A stretch of DNA of 64,000 nt from CAYTCZ01 sp964436315 (GTDB lineage Bacteria > Actinomycetota > Thermoleophilia > Gaiellales > Gaiellaceae). This document shows positions 1 through 8,405 of this stretch, one piece after another. The stretch is taken from NCBI GenBank assembly GCA_964436315.1, contig CAYTCZ010000002.1, positions 12,221 through 76,220 of the forward strand. The letters run 5' to 3'. The number at the start of each line of letters is the position of its first letter. Position 1 is the stretch's first letter. The notes beneath the pieces were generated by a model. That model worked only from the letters and a program-made list of their open reading frames with translations, made no database searches and was not told the origin of the DNA. The translations under genes and the position numbers were made by a program.

Positions 1-1
1 T

Positions 2-217
2 CGACGGATGCGCTGGCTCGACCGGGTGCTCGCGCCGCTGAACGACCTGCCCGACGAACGGAGGAAACGTCTCCAGGCCGCGCTGGCCCTCACGATCGGA
101 ATGGACTCGCTCGTGGTCATGAAAGACGTCTGCGGCCTCGACGACGAGGAGGCCGTCGCGGTCCTGCGCTGGACTGCCGTGGCGATCCTGCGCGCCGGTC
201 TGGCGAACGAAGACTAG
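2..217 (+). CDS. C-terminal fragment of a TetR/AcrR-like regulator (partial)
   Basis: The reading frame is open from the left edge and ends in TAG, so this is the tail of a longer gene. The visible residues form an all-helical stretch (RWLDRVLAPLND, then ALALTIGMDSLVVMKDVCGL, then EAVAVLRWTAVAILRAG) typical of the ligand-binding C terminus of actinobacterial TetR regulators, which repress neighbouring genes until a small molecule binds. The DNA-binding N terminus lies outside the window. It converges on hutF, and the two stop codons overlap. The target is unknown; it could regulate the hut genes or something to the left. Confidence 0.55.
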   Translation, partial: RRMRWLDRVLAPLNDLPDERRKRLQAALALTIGMDSLVVMKDVCGLDDEEAVAVLRWTAVAILRAGLANED

Positions 218-1242
218 GTCTCGCCGCCGATCCCTCTCGCGGATACGACGTCCGCGGCGCAGCCGAAGACGAGTGCTGCAGTGACCTCTTTCAGCGGGAC
301 GCCCGCGAGCGAACGATGGTCGAGATCAACTTCGATCTTGCGCCACTGGCTGAGACCGAGGGCGGCTGCACCCTCCTTCGCTCCGAACTGAAGCAGCGTT
401 CGCGGCGGAACGACGTTGCGGCGCATCGCGGTTCGGCGAGCGATCCCTTCGACTTCCCGGAGCTCTTCGAGAGGGTCGATGCGCACGTTCGAGTCAGAGC
501 CGATGCAGATTGGGATGCGACGCTCGACGATCCCGTCGACAGGGGCAAATCCGTCGCCGAGGTTCGACTCGGTCGTCGGACAGAGACAGATTCGTGCCCC
601 TGACTCGGCGACCAGATCGAGCTCTGCATCGGTCGCGTGCGTCGCGTGGACGATCGTCGTCCTGGGGCTGAGACAGCCACAGCGCGCGAGGAGTTCGACC
701 GGGCGCAGGCCGTGTTCGGCGAGACACTCTTCGATCTCGCGCGGCTGCTCGTCGGCGTGGACGTGGAGCGGAAGCCCGTCGTTCGCATAACGGGCGATCT
801 CACGAAGCCAGTCCGGTGGACACGCGCGCACGGAGTGCGGCGCAATTCCGACTAACACTCCGTCGGAGCGGAGACTCTCGACTTCGTCGAGATACGCAAC
901 GACCGAAGGCTGACGAAACCGCTCGATCCCACCGCGCGCGTAGGCGACGTGCAGGAGCACCATCGCGATCCCGGCCTCGGCCGCAGCATCCGCCGCGGCG
1001 CGCGCTTCCTTGAGACCGAGGTAATGAAACTCACCGACCGCCGTGTAGCCTGCGGCCAGCATCTCCCGATAGACCTCCGTATAGAGAGGAACGATCCGCC
1101 CGAGCGGCAGGGACTCCGCCTCGACGAGCATCGCGTCCCGCCACGACCAGAAGTCGCCTCCTTCAACGCGCCCCCGCAGCGTCCGCTGGAAGGTGTGCGT
1201 GTGCGCGTTGACAAAACCGGGGATCGCGAGGGTCCGGCTCAT
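214..1242 (-). CDS. hutF: Formimidoylglutamate deiminase
   Basis: Amidohydrolase that removes the formimino nitrogen of N-formimino-L-glutamate as ammonia, giving N-formylglutamate, the last dedicated step of one histidine degradation route. Visible metal and catalytic residues are HTH (14-16), HVHADEQ (160-166), HATH (199-202) and GSDSN (248-252). The ATG at 1242 overlaps the hutI stop (ATGA), so translation is coupled. At 342 residues it is about 100 shorter than typical HutF: the metal motif begins at residue 14, so the usual N-terminal beta-sandwich strands are missing. The same frame stays open upstream but only as an anti-frame of hutI. Confidence 0.88.
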   Translation of the reverse strand: MSRTLAIPGFVNAHTHTFQRTLRGRVEGGDFWSWRDAMLVEAESLPLGRIVPLYTEVYREMLAAGYTAVGEFHYLGLKEARAAADAAAEAGIAMVLLHVAYARGGIERFRQPSVVAYLDEVESLRSDGVLVGIAPHSVRACPPDWLREIARYANDGLPLHVHADEQPREIEECLAEHGLRPVELLARCGCLSPRTTIVHATHATDAELDLVAESGARICLCPTTESNLGDGFAPVDGIVERRIPICIGSDSNVRIDPLEELREVEGIARRTAMRRNVVPPRTLLQFGAKEGAAALGLSQWRKIEVDLDHRSLAGVPLKEVTAALVFGCAADVVSARGIGGET

Positions 1243-2450
1243 CTGCTCCAGGCGATCGCTCCGTCTTTGATGACCACGGCGACGTGGTCGGTTCCAAGGT
1301 GATACGCGAGATACCGCCAGTCCGGGACCTCGAGCAGGACGGCATCGGCCCTGTAGCCGGGAGCAAGCCGACCGAGATGATCGGCGCGGCCCAGGACATA
1401 AGCCGCGTTGACGGTGCATGCCGACAGTGCCTCGCCCGGACCGAGTCGAAGCTGAGTACAGGCGAGGGCGCAGACGACCGGCAGACTCTCGCAGAACGCA
1501 CTGCCCGGATTGAAGTCGGTCGCGAGAGCAACGATCGCGCCGGCGTCGACTAGCGCCCTCGCGGGCGGCATCGGCCGAGCAAGATACAAGGATGCAACAG
1601 GGAGCAGAACCGCGGCGACCTTGCTCGCGGCCAGACGCGCGACTCCGTCGTAACCGGTTGCCTCGAGGTGGTCGACGCTCCTCGCGCCGAGTTCGATCGC
1701 GAGCGGAATCCCTCCTGCTTCTGTGAACTGGTCAGCGTGCAGTCGCAGGACGAGGCCCCTCTCTCGACACGCCTCGAGGTACCGGCGAGATTGCGCCGCA
1801 TCGAAGGCACCGCGTTCCAAGAAGACATCGGCCGCCTCCGCGAGCTCGGCTGCCTGCGGCAAGACTTCGCTCAGGGCGAAGTCGAGGTAGGTATCGCCGT
1901 CGGAGAACTCGGGAGGAACCGCGTGCGCGCCGAGCCACGTCGCCACGCCACCCGCCTCCTTGATTGCCCGCAGAGCAGCGAGCTCTGTGTCTCGATCGAG
2001 CCCGTAGCCCGATTTCGCCTCGAACGTCGTCGTGCCATGGGCGAGCATCCAGTTTCGGTGACGCGCGATTGTGTCGGCAATTCCGTCAGCGCCTGCTTGG
2101 CGGGTTGCGCGGACCGTCGAGAGAATGCCGCCGCCAGCCGCGTGCAATTCCTCGTAACTCGCTCCGCGCGCCCGGGCTGAGAACTCGTCCACGCGGTCAC
2201 CTCCGAAGCCAGCGTGCGTATGACAGTCGACGAGCCCGGGGATCGCACAGCGCCCGCGCCCGTCGATCTCACTGACCTCCCCTTCGATCCGGGTGAGGTC
2301 GCGCATCCGGCCAGTGGCGTTGATGCGACCGTTGTCGCACAGGAGAAACGCGTCCTCGAGGATGTCGATCTGGTCGAGCTCCTGGCCGCGAAGCGGAGCA
2401 TCGCCAGGCGAGACGAGCTGCATCAGATCGCGTACGAGGAGCTTCGCCAC
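1239..2450 (-). CDS. hutI: Imidazolonepropionase
   Basis: Hydrolyses 4-imidazolone-5-propionate to N-formimino-L-glutamate, the third step of histidine breakdown, in the cytoplasm. The 403-residue length is normal. Landmarks are the zinc motif DCHTHAGFGGDR (75-86), the substrate loop with EAKSGYGL, LHADQF, SVDHLEATG and ATDFNPGSAF near residue 310. The start is GTG at 2450 with no Shine-Dalgarno but a TACACT box 6 nt upstream, suggesting its own leaderless transcript inside the hut operon. It overlaps hutF by 4 bp downstream. Confidence 0.95.
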   Translation of the reverse strand: MAKLLVRDLMQLVSPGDAPLRGQELDQIDILEDAFLLCDNGRINATGRMRDLTRIEGEVSEIDGRGRCAIPGLVDCHTHAGFGGDRVDEFSARARGASYEELHAAGGGILSTVRATRQAGADGIADTIARHRNWMLAHGTTTFEAKSGYGLDRDTELAALRAIKEAGGVATWLGAHAVPPEFSDGDTYLDFALSEVLPQAAELAEAADVFLERGAFDAAQSRRYLEACRERGLVLRLHADQFTEAGGIPLAIELGARSVDHLEATGYDGVARLAASKVAAVLLPVASLYLARPMPPARALVDAGAIVALATDFNPGSAFCESLPVVCALACTQLRLGPGEALSACTVNAAYVLGRADHLGRLAPGYRADAVLLEVPDWRYLAYHLGTDHVAVVIKDGAIAWSR

Positions 2451-2456
2451 CGCGCG

Positions 2457-2462
2457 AGTGTA
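2457..2462 (-). promoter_or_regulatory. Candidate -10 box for a leaderless hutI transcript
   Basis: TACACT read on the minus strand, with six bases before the hutI GTG. That spacing puts the transcription start at or next to the start codon. No convincing -35 element is seen. It lies between the transporter ATPase gene and hutI and could uncouple hutIF from the upstream genes. Confidence 0.45.
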
Positions 2463-2478
2463 CTCGGGCTCGCCGCTC

Positions 2479-4485
2479 TTATTTCGCGGTCTCTACAAGC
2501 TGGAGCTCGCGAAGCTCGGCAACTGGAATGTGGCAGCGGATCGAGTAACCGGGCTCCGCTTCGACGAGTTCAGGCTCGACGGTCTCGCAAATCTCGCCGA
2601 TCTTGCGCGGACAGCGGGTCTGAAACACGCAGCCGGGCGGAGGCTCTGAGGCCGCTGGAATCTCTCCTTCGAGCCGGATTCTCGTGTGCTCAGCGAGCTC
2701 CGGAGCGGCTGAGAGCAGCGCCTCGGTGTACGGATGGTGCGGTCCGGCGAAGACCCGCTCGGCCGGGCCGACCTCCATGAGCCTTCCCAGGTACATCACT
2801 GCCACTCTGTCGGCGATGTATCGCACGACGCTCAGGTCGTGGGAGATAAATAGGTACGCGACGTTCTCCTCGGCCTGGAGGTCCGCAAGGAGGTTGATGA
2901 TCGCCGCCTGTACGGAGACGTCGAGCGCCGACGTCGGCTCGTCACAGACAACGAGTGCCGGCGACCCGGCGAAGGCACGGGCGATTGCCACACGCTGCTT
3001 GAGACCGCCCGACAGGTGCTTCGGCTTCTGGTTGAAGTACTGAATGCCCATGCGCACTTCTTGGAGCAAGTCCTTCGTCCTCTCATCGGCCCGTCGTCTA
3101 CCGCCGCCTCCGAGTCGCTGCACGGCCCGTCCGATGATTCTGCGGACGCTGTGACGGCGGTTCAGCGCGCTGTCGGGGTCCTGGAAGACCATCTGGATGG
3201 CGCGGACTTCCTCCTGACCGCGTTGCTGCACGCTCGCGGCTAACTCGTCGCCGCTCAGGCTGATCACCGCCCCGTCGTCCGGCGCGTGAATTCCCAGCAG
3301 GACCTTGGCCAGAGTGGTCTTGCCGGAGCCGGACTCCCCGACGAGTGCGACCGTCTCGCCGACGTGAATGGTGAGATCGATGCCAGAAAGGGCATATACC
3401 GGCTGCCCGTCCTGCTCGAACGTCTTCGAGGCGTTTTGGATCTGCACGAGAGGCTCATCGCTCCTTGTCCGCGACGCCGTCTCGGGGGGCACAGTCCTCG
3501 GGCAATCAGGAGCGAGGTCGGGGAAATAGCACCGGCTGACCTGGTCGCCGGGAAGTGACTTCAGCTCCGGCTCGGCTTCCCGACAGCGCTCCTCGGCAAT
3601 CGTGCACCGGTCCGCGTACACACAACCCTTGATGTCGGCACCGAGCGGCGGGAGGAACCCGGGAATCGTATCGAGGCTGCCGTCCTCACGACCGGTCTCG
3701 GCCGACGGGAGACACCGAAGGAGCCCCACCGTGTACGGGTGGCGCGGGTCGGTGAAGAGTCGCTCTGCCGGTCCCTCGGCCATCAGACGGCCTGCGTAGA
3801 GCACCGCGACCCGATCACACATCTTGCGAATCACGGCGAGGCTGTGGCTGATGAACAAAACCGACGTTCCGATCTCCTCGCGCAGAATTGAGACCAGATC
3901 GAGCACCTCCGCCTCGACTGTCGCGTCCAACCCCGTCGTCGGCTCATCGAGGACCAACAGGGCGGGCTCCGACGCGATCGCCATCGCGATCACGACCCGC
4001 TGCAACATCCCACCGGACAGCTGATGCGGGTAGCGACGAACTACCCGGGCCGGATCAGCGATCTGGACCTTCTCGAGGATCTCGATTGTCCGATCTTCCC
4101 GCTCGTCTTTTGGAACACCGAGCAATTCGAAGACCTCCGCAACCTGCGGCCCAACCCTGATCGACGGATTGAGCGCAGTGGAGGGGTTCTGGTAGACCAT
4201 CGAAATCTGGTTGACGCGGACGTCGCGTAACTCGTCCTTGCTGAGATCGACGAGATCTCGTCCGGCCAGCCGAATTGAGCCAGCGCTAACGCGTCCGTTA
4301 CGTGGGAGGTAGTGCATGATCGCCATGGCGATGGTCGTCTTTCCGCAGCCCGACTCGCCGACAAGACCGAACGACTGACCTCGTTCGATGGTGAAGCCGA
4401 TATCGTGGACCGCGGTCTTCCAGTCTGGCCCAACTTTGTAGTCGATGGCCAGGTCAGAAACCTCGAGGACGGGTTGGGAGGGCAT
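2479..4485 (-). CDS. Fused double ATPase subunit of a peptide-type ABC importer (DppD-DppF fusion)
   Basis: Two complete ABC ATPase modules in one chain of about 668 residues. The first has Walker A GESGCGKTT, signature LSGGMLQR and Walker B VLDEPTTGLD; the second has GESGSGKTT, LSGGLKQR and VCDEPTSALD. Each is followed by the cysteine-containing C-terminal extension of oligopeptide/dipeptide ATPases (CVYADRC, CVFQTRC). I chose the ATG at 4485 because GGAGG lies 5 nt upstream; an in-frame GTG at 4497 is the alternative. It starts 13 bp after the permease gene and energises the importer encoded by 4499-8231. Fusion of DppD and DppF is common in this transporter family. Confidence 0.93.
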   Translation of the reverse strand: MPSQPVLEVSDLAIDYKVGPDWKTAVHDIGFTIERGQSFGLVGESGCGKTTIAMAIMHYLPRNGRVSAGSIRLAGRDLVDLSKDELRDVRVNQISMVYQNPSTALNPSIRVGPQVAEVFELLGVPKDEREDRTIEILEKVQIADPARVVRRYPHQLSGGMLQRVVIAMAIASEPALLVLDEPTTGLDATVEAEVLDLVSILREEIGTSVLFISHSLAVIRKMCDRVAVLYAGRLMAEGPAERLFTDPRHPYTVGLLRCLPSAETGREDGSLDTIPGFLPPLGADIKGCVYADRCTIAEERCREAEPELKSLPGDQVSRCYFPDLAPDCPRTVPPETASRTRSDEPLVQIQNASKTFEQDGQPVYALSGIDLTIHVGETVALVGESGSGKTTLAKVLLGIHAPDDGAVISLSGDELAASVQQRGQEEVRAIQMVFQDPDSALNRRHSVRRIIGRAVQRLGGGGRRRADERTKDLLQEVRMGIQYFNQKPKHLSGGLKQRVAIARAFAGSPALVVCDEPTSALDVSVQAAIINLLADLQAEENVAYLFISHDLSVVRYIADRVAVMYLGRLMEVGPAERVFAGPHHPYTEALLSAAPELAEHTRIRLEGEIPAASEPPPGCVFQTRCPRKIGEICETVEPELVEAEPGYSIRCHIPVAELRELQLVETAK

Positions 4486-4498
4486 TGATGCCTCCACG

Positions 4499-5344
4499 CT
4501 ACTCCATGGCCTGACTGATCCCGTCGCTGAGGAGATTGACGCCGACCACCAGCGAGGCGATCGCCAGCGCCGGAAAGAGCACCGGCCACCATACGTCGCC
4601 GGTTAGATAGCCGTAGTGTTGCGAGATTGCCAGGCCCCAATCGGGCACCGAGGGCTCGACGCCGAACCCGAGAAATGAGAGGGCGAGGACAGTGAAGATG
4701 GCGTAGCCGAGACGTACGGTGAACTCCACGATGATGACGCCCCAGACATTCGGAAGGATCTCCACAAACAGGATGTAGAGCGAGTTCTCTTTCCGGAGCT
4801 GAGCGGCGGTAACGTAGTCGAGTTGACGTTCCGACAAGACCGCCGCTCGGACGGTCTTCGCAATTAGCGGTGTGAACACCAACCCGATCACGACGATCAC
4901 CCCGCCTGTGTTTGGCCCGAGGGCTGCGAGCGCCACCATGCCGGTGATCACGAGCGGAATCGAGAGAAACGCGTCCATGACGCGGCCGAGGATGTCGTCG
5001 ACGATTCCCCCGAAGTACCCGACTGTCAGTCCAAGCGCGGTACCGGCGATCGTTCCAAGCAGCGTCGCAGCCAGTGCGACGGTGAGAACCTGTCGCGCAC
5101 CGGCGATCACCCTCGAAAAGACGTCGCGTCCCAGTTCGTCGGTGCCGAACCAGTGCTCAGCCGACGGCGACTGGAGTCGGTTCAACACGTCATCGGGAGA
5201 CCCCAGCGGATCGTACGGCGTCACGAGATCGCCGACGATCGCGAAGAAGATCCACATCAGCGTGATTGCCGCCCCCACCCAGAAGGTCGCGGATCGTCGC
5301 AGGACCCTCCACCGTTGTGATCGGGTTGCCGTGGCGACGGTCAC
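4499..5344 (-). CDS. Peptide-type ABC importer permease (DppC/OppC family)
   Basis: Inner-membrane permease of about 281 residues with an N-terminal membrane segment (FWVGAAITLMWIFFAIVG), a periplasmic loop containing HWFGTDELGRDVFSR, and the binding-protein-dependent transport core (GTALGLTVGYFGG, LSIPLVITGM, LSFLGFG). The start is the GTG at 5344, which overlaps the upstream permease stop (GTGA) and follows a strong GGAGGAG ribosome-binding site; an in-frame ATG at 5380 would give a longer, less likely N terminus. It pairs with the DppB-like permease. Confidence 0.93.
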   Translation of the reverse strand: MTVATATRSQRWRVLRRSATFWVGAAITLMWIFFAIVGDLVTPYDPLGSPDDVLNRLQSPSAEHWFGTDELGRDVFSRVIAGARQVLTVALAATLLGTIAGTALGLTVGYFGGIVDDILGRVMDAFLSIPLVITGMVALAALGPNTGGVIVVIGLVFTPLIAKTVRAAVLSERQLDYVTAAQLRKENSLYILFVEILPNVWGVIIVEFTVRLGYAIFTVLALSFLGFGVEPSVPDWGLAISQHYGYLTGDVWWPVLFPALAIASLVVGVNLLSDGISQAME

Positions 5345-6333
5345 CCTTCTCCTCCAAGGCGGATCCGAGGGTTGAGCCACGAGTAGGAGAGGTCGGCCAG
5401 GAGCATGGCGATCTGAAAGGCGACCGCGATCACGAGCACGGCTCCCGCCAGAAGCGCAAAGTCAGCCTGTTGCGCCGCATCGAAGGTCAACCGGCCGATC
5501 CCCTGATAGTTGAACAGCACTTCGACAACGACCAGGCCCCCGATCAGGTAGCCGATCTGGGAGGCGATTACCGCGATGGTTGGCAGCAGCGCATTGCGCA
5601 GGACGTCGCGGCGGATGACCCGCCATCTGGGTAAACCCTTTAGGGTCGCCGTCCTTGTGTAGTCGGCGTCTAGCGCTTCGATGACGCCGGCTCTCGTGAT
5701 CCTCGCGATGTATCCGAATAGCACGAGCACGAGTGGAATGGCTGGGAGGAAGAGGTGATGCAACTGCTCGAAGAACCCTGCTCCTTCGGGCGCGGTCGCC
5801 GTGCTGGGGAACCATCCCAGCCAGATGGCGAAGATCAGGATCAAGACGATCCCCGACACGAATTCGGGAATGACGGTGGCGGAGAGTCCGCCGACGGTGA
5901 TCGTCCGGTCCGTCAGCTTTCCTCGGCGGAGCGCCGCCACAACACCGCCGAGGATCGACAATGGTACGACGATCAAGAAGGCCACTGCGGCAAGCTTCAC
6001 TGAGTTGACGACGGCCCGACCCAGGAGCTCCGAGACCGGTCTGGATAGCGAGATCGACTCGCCCAGATCTCCTCTGAGTACGCCGCGGGAACACTCCGAA
6101 GCCCTCTCGGGGCAGGGCCAACCGCTAACCCAGTACGAATATTGAGCAAACACGGACCGGTCGGTGCCTAGCCTCGCGTTCAGTGCTTCGACAGCCTCCT
6201 CCGTCGCGAACGGGCCGAGGACGCGCCGGCCCACGTCACCGGGCAGCATCTGCGTTCCAATGAAAACCAGAACGCTGATCAGAACCAGCGTGATGAGGGC
6301 CAAGCCGATGCGACGGAGGACGTACTTGGTCAT
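5341..6333 (-). CDS. Peptide-type ABC importer permease (DppB/OppB family)
   Basis: Permease of 330 residues beginning MTKYVLRRIGLALITLVLIS, the usual first membrane helix of DppB proteins, with LGPFATEEAVEALNARLG in the following loop and a transport core with GGVVAALRRGKLTDR and IRYSW-type C-terminal signatures. It forms the channel with the DppC-like partner encoded just downstream (4-bp overlap). A hairpin lies in the 77-bp gap between it and the binding-protein gene. Confidence 0.93.
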   Translation of the reverse strand: MTKYVLRRIGLALITLVLISVLVFIGTQMLPGDVGRRVLGPFATEEAVEALNARLGTDRSVFAQYSYWVSGWPCPERASECSRGVLRGDLGESISLSRPVSELLGRAVVNSVKLAAVAFLIVVPLSILGGVVAALRRGKLTDRTITVGGLSATVIPEFVSGIVLILIFAIWLGWFPSTATAPEGAGFFEQLHHLFLPAIPLVLVLFGYIARITRAGVIEALDADYTRTATLKGLPRWRVIRRDVLRNALLPTIAVIASQIGYLIGGLVVVEVLFNYQGIGRLTFDAAQQADFALLAGAVLVIAVAFQIAMLLADLSYSWLNPRIRLGGEG

Positions 6334-6364
6334 CGCAGTCCTGCCGGGCGAGACAGCCCTATCA

Positions 6365-6394
6365 GGCGAGCTCCCACTCTACGGGGAGCTCGCC
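6365..6394 (-). other. Hairpin between binding-protein and permease genes
   Basis: Perfect inverted repeat with 11-bp arms GGCGAGCTCCC / GGGAGCTCGCC and an 8-base loop. There is no U-tract on the minus strand, so it resembles the RNA-stabilising or partially attenuating stem-loops found after solute-binding-protein genes, which let the binding protein outnumber the membrane parts. Confidence 0.6.
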
Positions 6395-6410
6395 GCGTTT
6401 CCTCGGTTTT

Positions 6411-8231
6411 CTATCCAGTGAACCCTGCGTTGCTGATGTCGTAGTGGCCCATGCCGGTTACCTGAAGCCCTTGGAAGTTGGGCACGGTCGCCGAGATGAA
6501 GTCGATGAAGTAGGGCACGATGAACGGCACCTCCTCCCAGAGAAGGGATTGGATCTGTCCGGCGAGGTCCCGCTGCACGTCGAGATCGGGAGCAGCTGCG
6601 AAGTCGGCAAACAATTGGTCGTAGTCGGTGTTCACCCAGTGGGACGCATTCCATTGCCCATCGCTCAGGAGCGGTGAGCCGAGATAGACATTGGGCACAC
6701 CACGGTGACCGTAGTTGACGATGCCCATCGACTGCACGCCACCCGGCGCACAGGGCCCCTCATAGGGGAAGCTGCACCAGTAATCCTGATAGTACGTGCC
6801 GCTGTCGTAGACCCCTAGCGGTGAGAGGGTGACGCCGAGCTCTGCGGCCGAGCTCTGAACCAGCTGCGCCAGAAGGTCGATCTCCGCGAACAAGAGGGTG
6901 TCGAGCGGAGCGTTGAACCCGTCGCCGAACCCAGCGTCCGCGAGGAGCGATGCAGCTTCTTCGAGGTTCTGCTCCCGCTGCGGGACCGCTTCCTCGTTGA
7001 ACATGGGGAAGAACTGCCAGATGGGATGGTCGTTGCCCGCGACGCCGAACCCGCCGAGCACGCCGTCGATGAGCAGCTGACGATCGAGCATCAGTGCCAT
7101 CGCCTGACGGACGCGCTTGTCGCCAAAGGGCGGCTGGCTCGTGTCCATGTAGATCTGGCGATGCTGCGCGGTGGGCACGCTCTGGATCGTCGCACCGCCC
7201 GCTTCCAGGGTCTGGGCGTTCGAGAAGCTGACTCGGTACAAGACATCGAGGCGGCCATCCTGGAAAGCGATGACCATGGACGCCTCGTCGGCAAAGAACG
7301 ACACCTCCATCCTGTCCGGCTGGGCGGAGTTGTCACCCCAGTAGTTCTCGTTCTTTACGTACGTGGCCGAGACCCCTGGGTCATAGCTTTCGTTCACCCA
7401 TTCGCCGGTGCCGATGAAGCTCTGCTCGTAGGCACCTGCTTCGTACGTCTCCCAGAAGGAGGCTGGAAGAATGGTCGCGTTGTAGTTGTCGGAACTGACG
7501 AAGAACGGGAAGGCTCCGTTCGGCCGAGCAAGGGTGAACTGAACGGTGGTGTCGTCTATCGCCTCCGCTGCGGCGCCGGCTTCCACGGCGAAGGTTTCAT
7601 AGGCCGAGCCGGCGTTGCCTTCGCCGATCGGGCCGTTGAACGTGGCCGCGACATCCTCCGCCGTGAGCGGGGTGCCGTCGTTGAAAGTCACTCCCTCACG
7701 CAGCTTGAACGTCCATACGTCGAGGGTTTCGTTGGGCTCCCAGCTCTCCGCGAGCACGGGAACGAGGTTGAGCTCTGAGTCGGAGAAGGTCAGGTACTGC
7801 CCGGTTTGGCCAAGCAGGGAGAGTCCGGCCTCGTCGTTGATGAGTACAGGGTCGATTCCGACTGCCGGTGGTGGAGCTAGCCCGACGCGGACGGTCACCG
7901 GTCCTTCCGGCGCAGGCTCGGGGGCCGGTGCCGGCTCGGGAGCAGGTTCGGGCTCCGGAGCCGGTTCGGGTGCGGGCTCAGGCGCCGGCTCAGGCGAAGG
8001 CTCCGGCTCAGGCGGTGCCGGCTCGGCTGAGTCGTCGTCGCCGGCGCATGCGGCCGCCAGGAAGCCCAGCGCGGGGATTGATATGCCAATGATGGTGCCG
8101 CGGCGTACGAACTCACGCCGCGAGATCTTCCCCGCCCTGTACTCGTCGATGATGTGGTTCTCGATCTCCGACGACTCTCGACGGATCTCATCGACTCGCT
8201 CTTGCTCTGCTCGTCTCTCCGGATCGCTCAC
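6411..8231 (-). CDS. Tat-exported lipoprotein, ABC solute-binding protein family 5
   Basis: Extracytoplasmic substrate-binding protein of about 606 residues. A 37-residue cytoplasmic n-region precedes the twin-arginine motif SRREFVRR, followed by a hydrophobic stretch and lipobox LAAAC (Cys62). Residues 64-110 are an almost pure Pro-Glu-Ala repeat, probably a stiff spacer from the membrane. The rest is the SBP_bac_5 fold (EPNETLDVWTFKLREGV, DGTPLTAEDV, ALMLDRQ). I chose GTG at 8231, 9 nt after GGGAGG, over a TTG at 8255. Its position between hutU and hutI suggests that the ligand is histidine, urocanate or a histidine peptide; the family usually binds peptides, so this is inference. Confidence 0.9.
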   Translation of the reverse strand: MSDPERRAEQERVDEIRRESSEIENHIIDEYRAGKISRREFVRRGTIIGISIPALGFLAAACAGDDDSAEPAPPEPEPSPEPAPEPAPEPAPEPEPAPEPAPAPEPAPEGPVTVRVGLAPPPAVGIDPVLINDEAGLSLLGQTGQYLTFSDSELNLVPVLAESWEPNETLDVWTFKLREGVTFNDGTPLTAEDVAATFNGPIGEGNAGSAYETFAVEAGAAAEAIDDTTVQFTLARPNGAFPFFVSSDNYNATILPASFWETYEAGAYEQSFIGTGEWVNESYDPGVSATYVKNENYWGDNSAQPDRMEVSFFADEASMVIAFQDGRLDVLYRVSFSNAQTLEAGGATIQSVPTAQHRQIYMDTSQPPFGDKRVRQAMALMLDRQLLIDGVLGGFGVAGNDHPIWQFFPMFNEEAVPQREQNLEEAASLLADAGFGDGFNAPLDTLLFAEIDLLAQLVQSSAAELGVTLSPLGVYDSGTYYQDYWCSFPYEGPCAPGGVQSMGIVNYGHRGVPNVYLGSPLLSDGQWNASHWVNTDYDQLFADFAAAPDLDVQRDLAGQIQSLLWEEVPFIVPYFIDFISATVPNFQGLQVTGMGHYDISNAGFTG

Positions 8232-8405
8232 GTCTGTTGGCCTCCCAACTCGCAACGCTCAACGGCTCCCGCTTGCCAGATCGCACGTGGACACGGCCGT
8301 TGGATCTCCCCGTGCCAGCGGCAAACGATACGCCGCTGTCCTGGACAGTTCAACGGCCAAGATCTCTTGCGGCCCGCCGTGAACGGTGACCGGCTGCTCG
8401 AGCGA

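Noticed and set aside
8336..8348. CTGTCC-T-GGACAG palindrome before the binding-protein gene as an operator
   Set aside because: Single short copy, not near the main hut promoter; chance occurrence is likely in GC-rich DNA.
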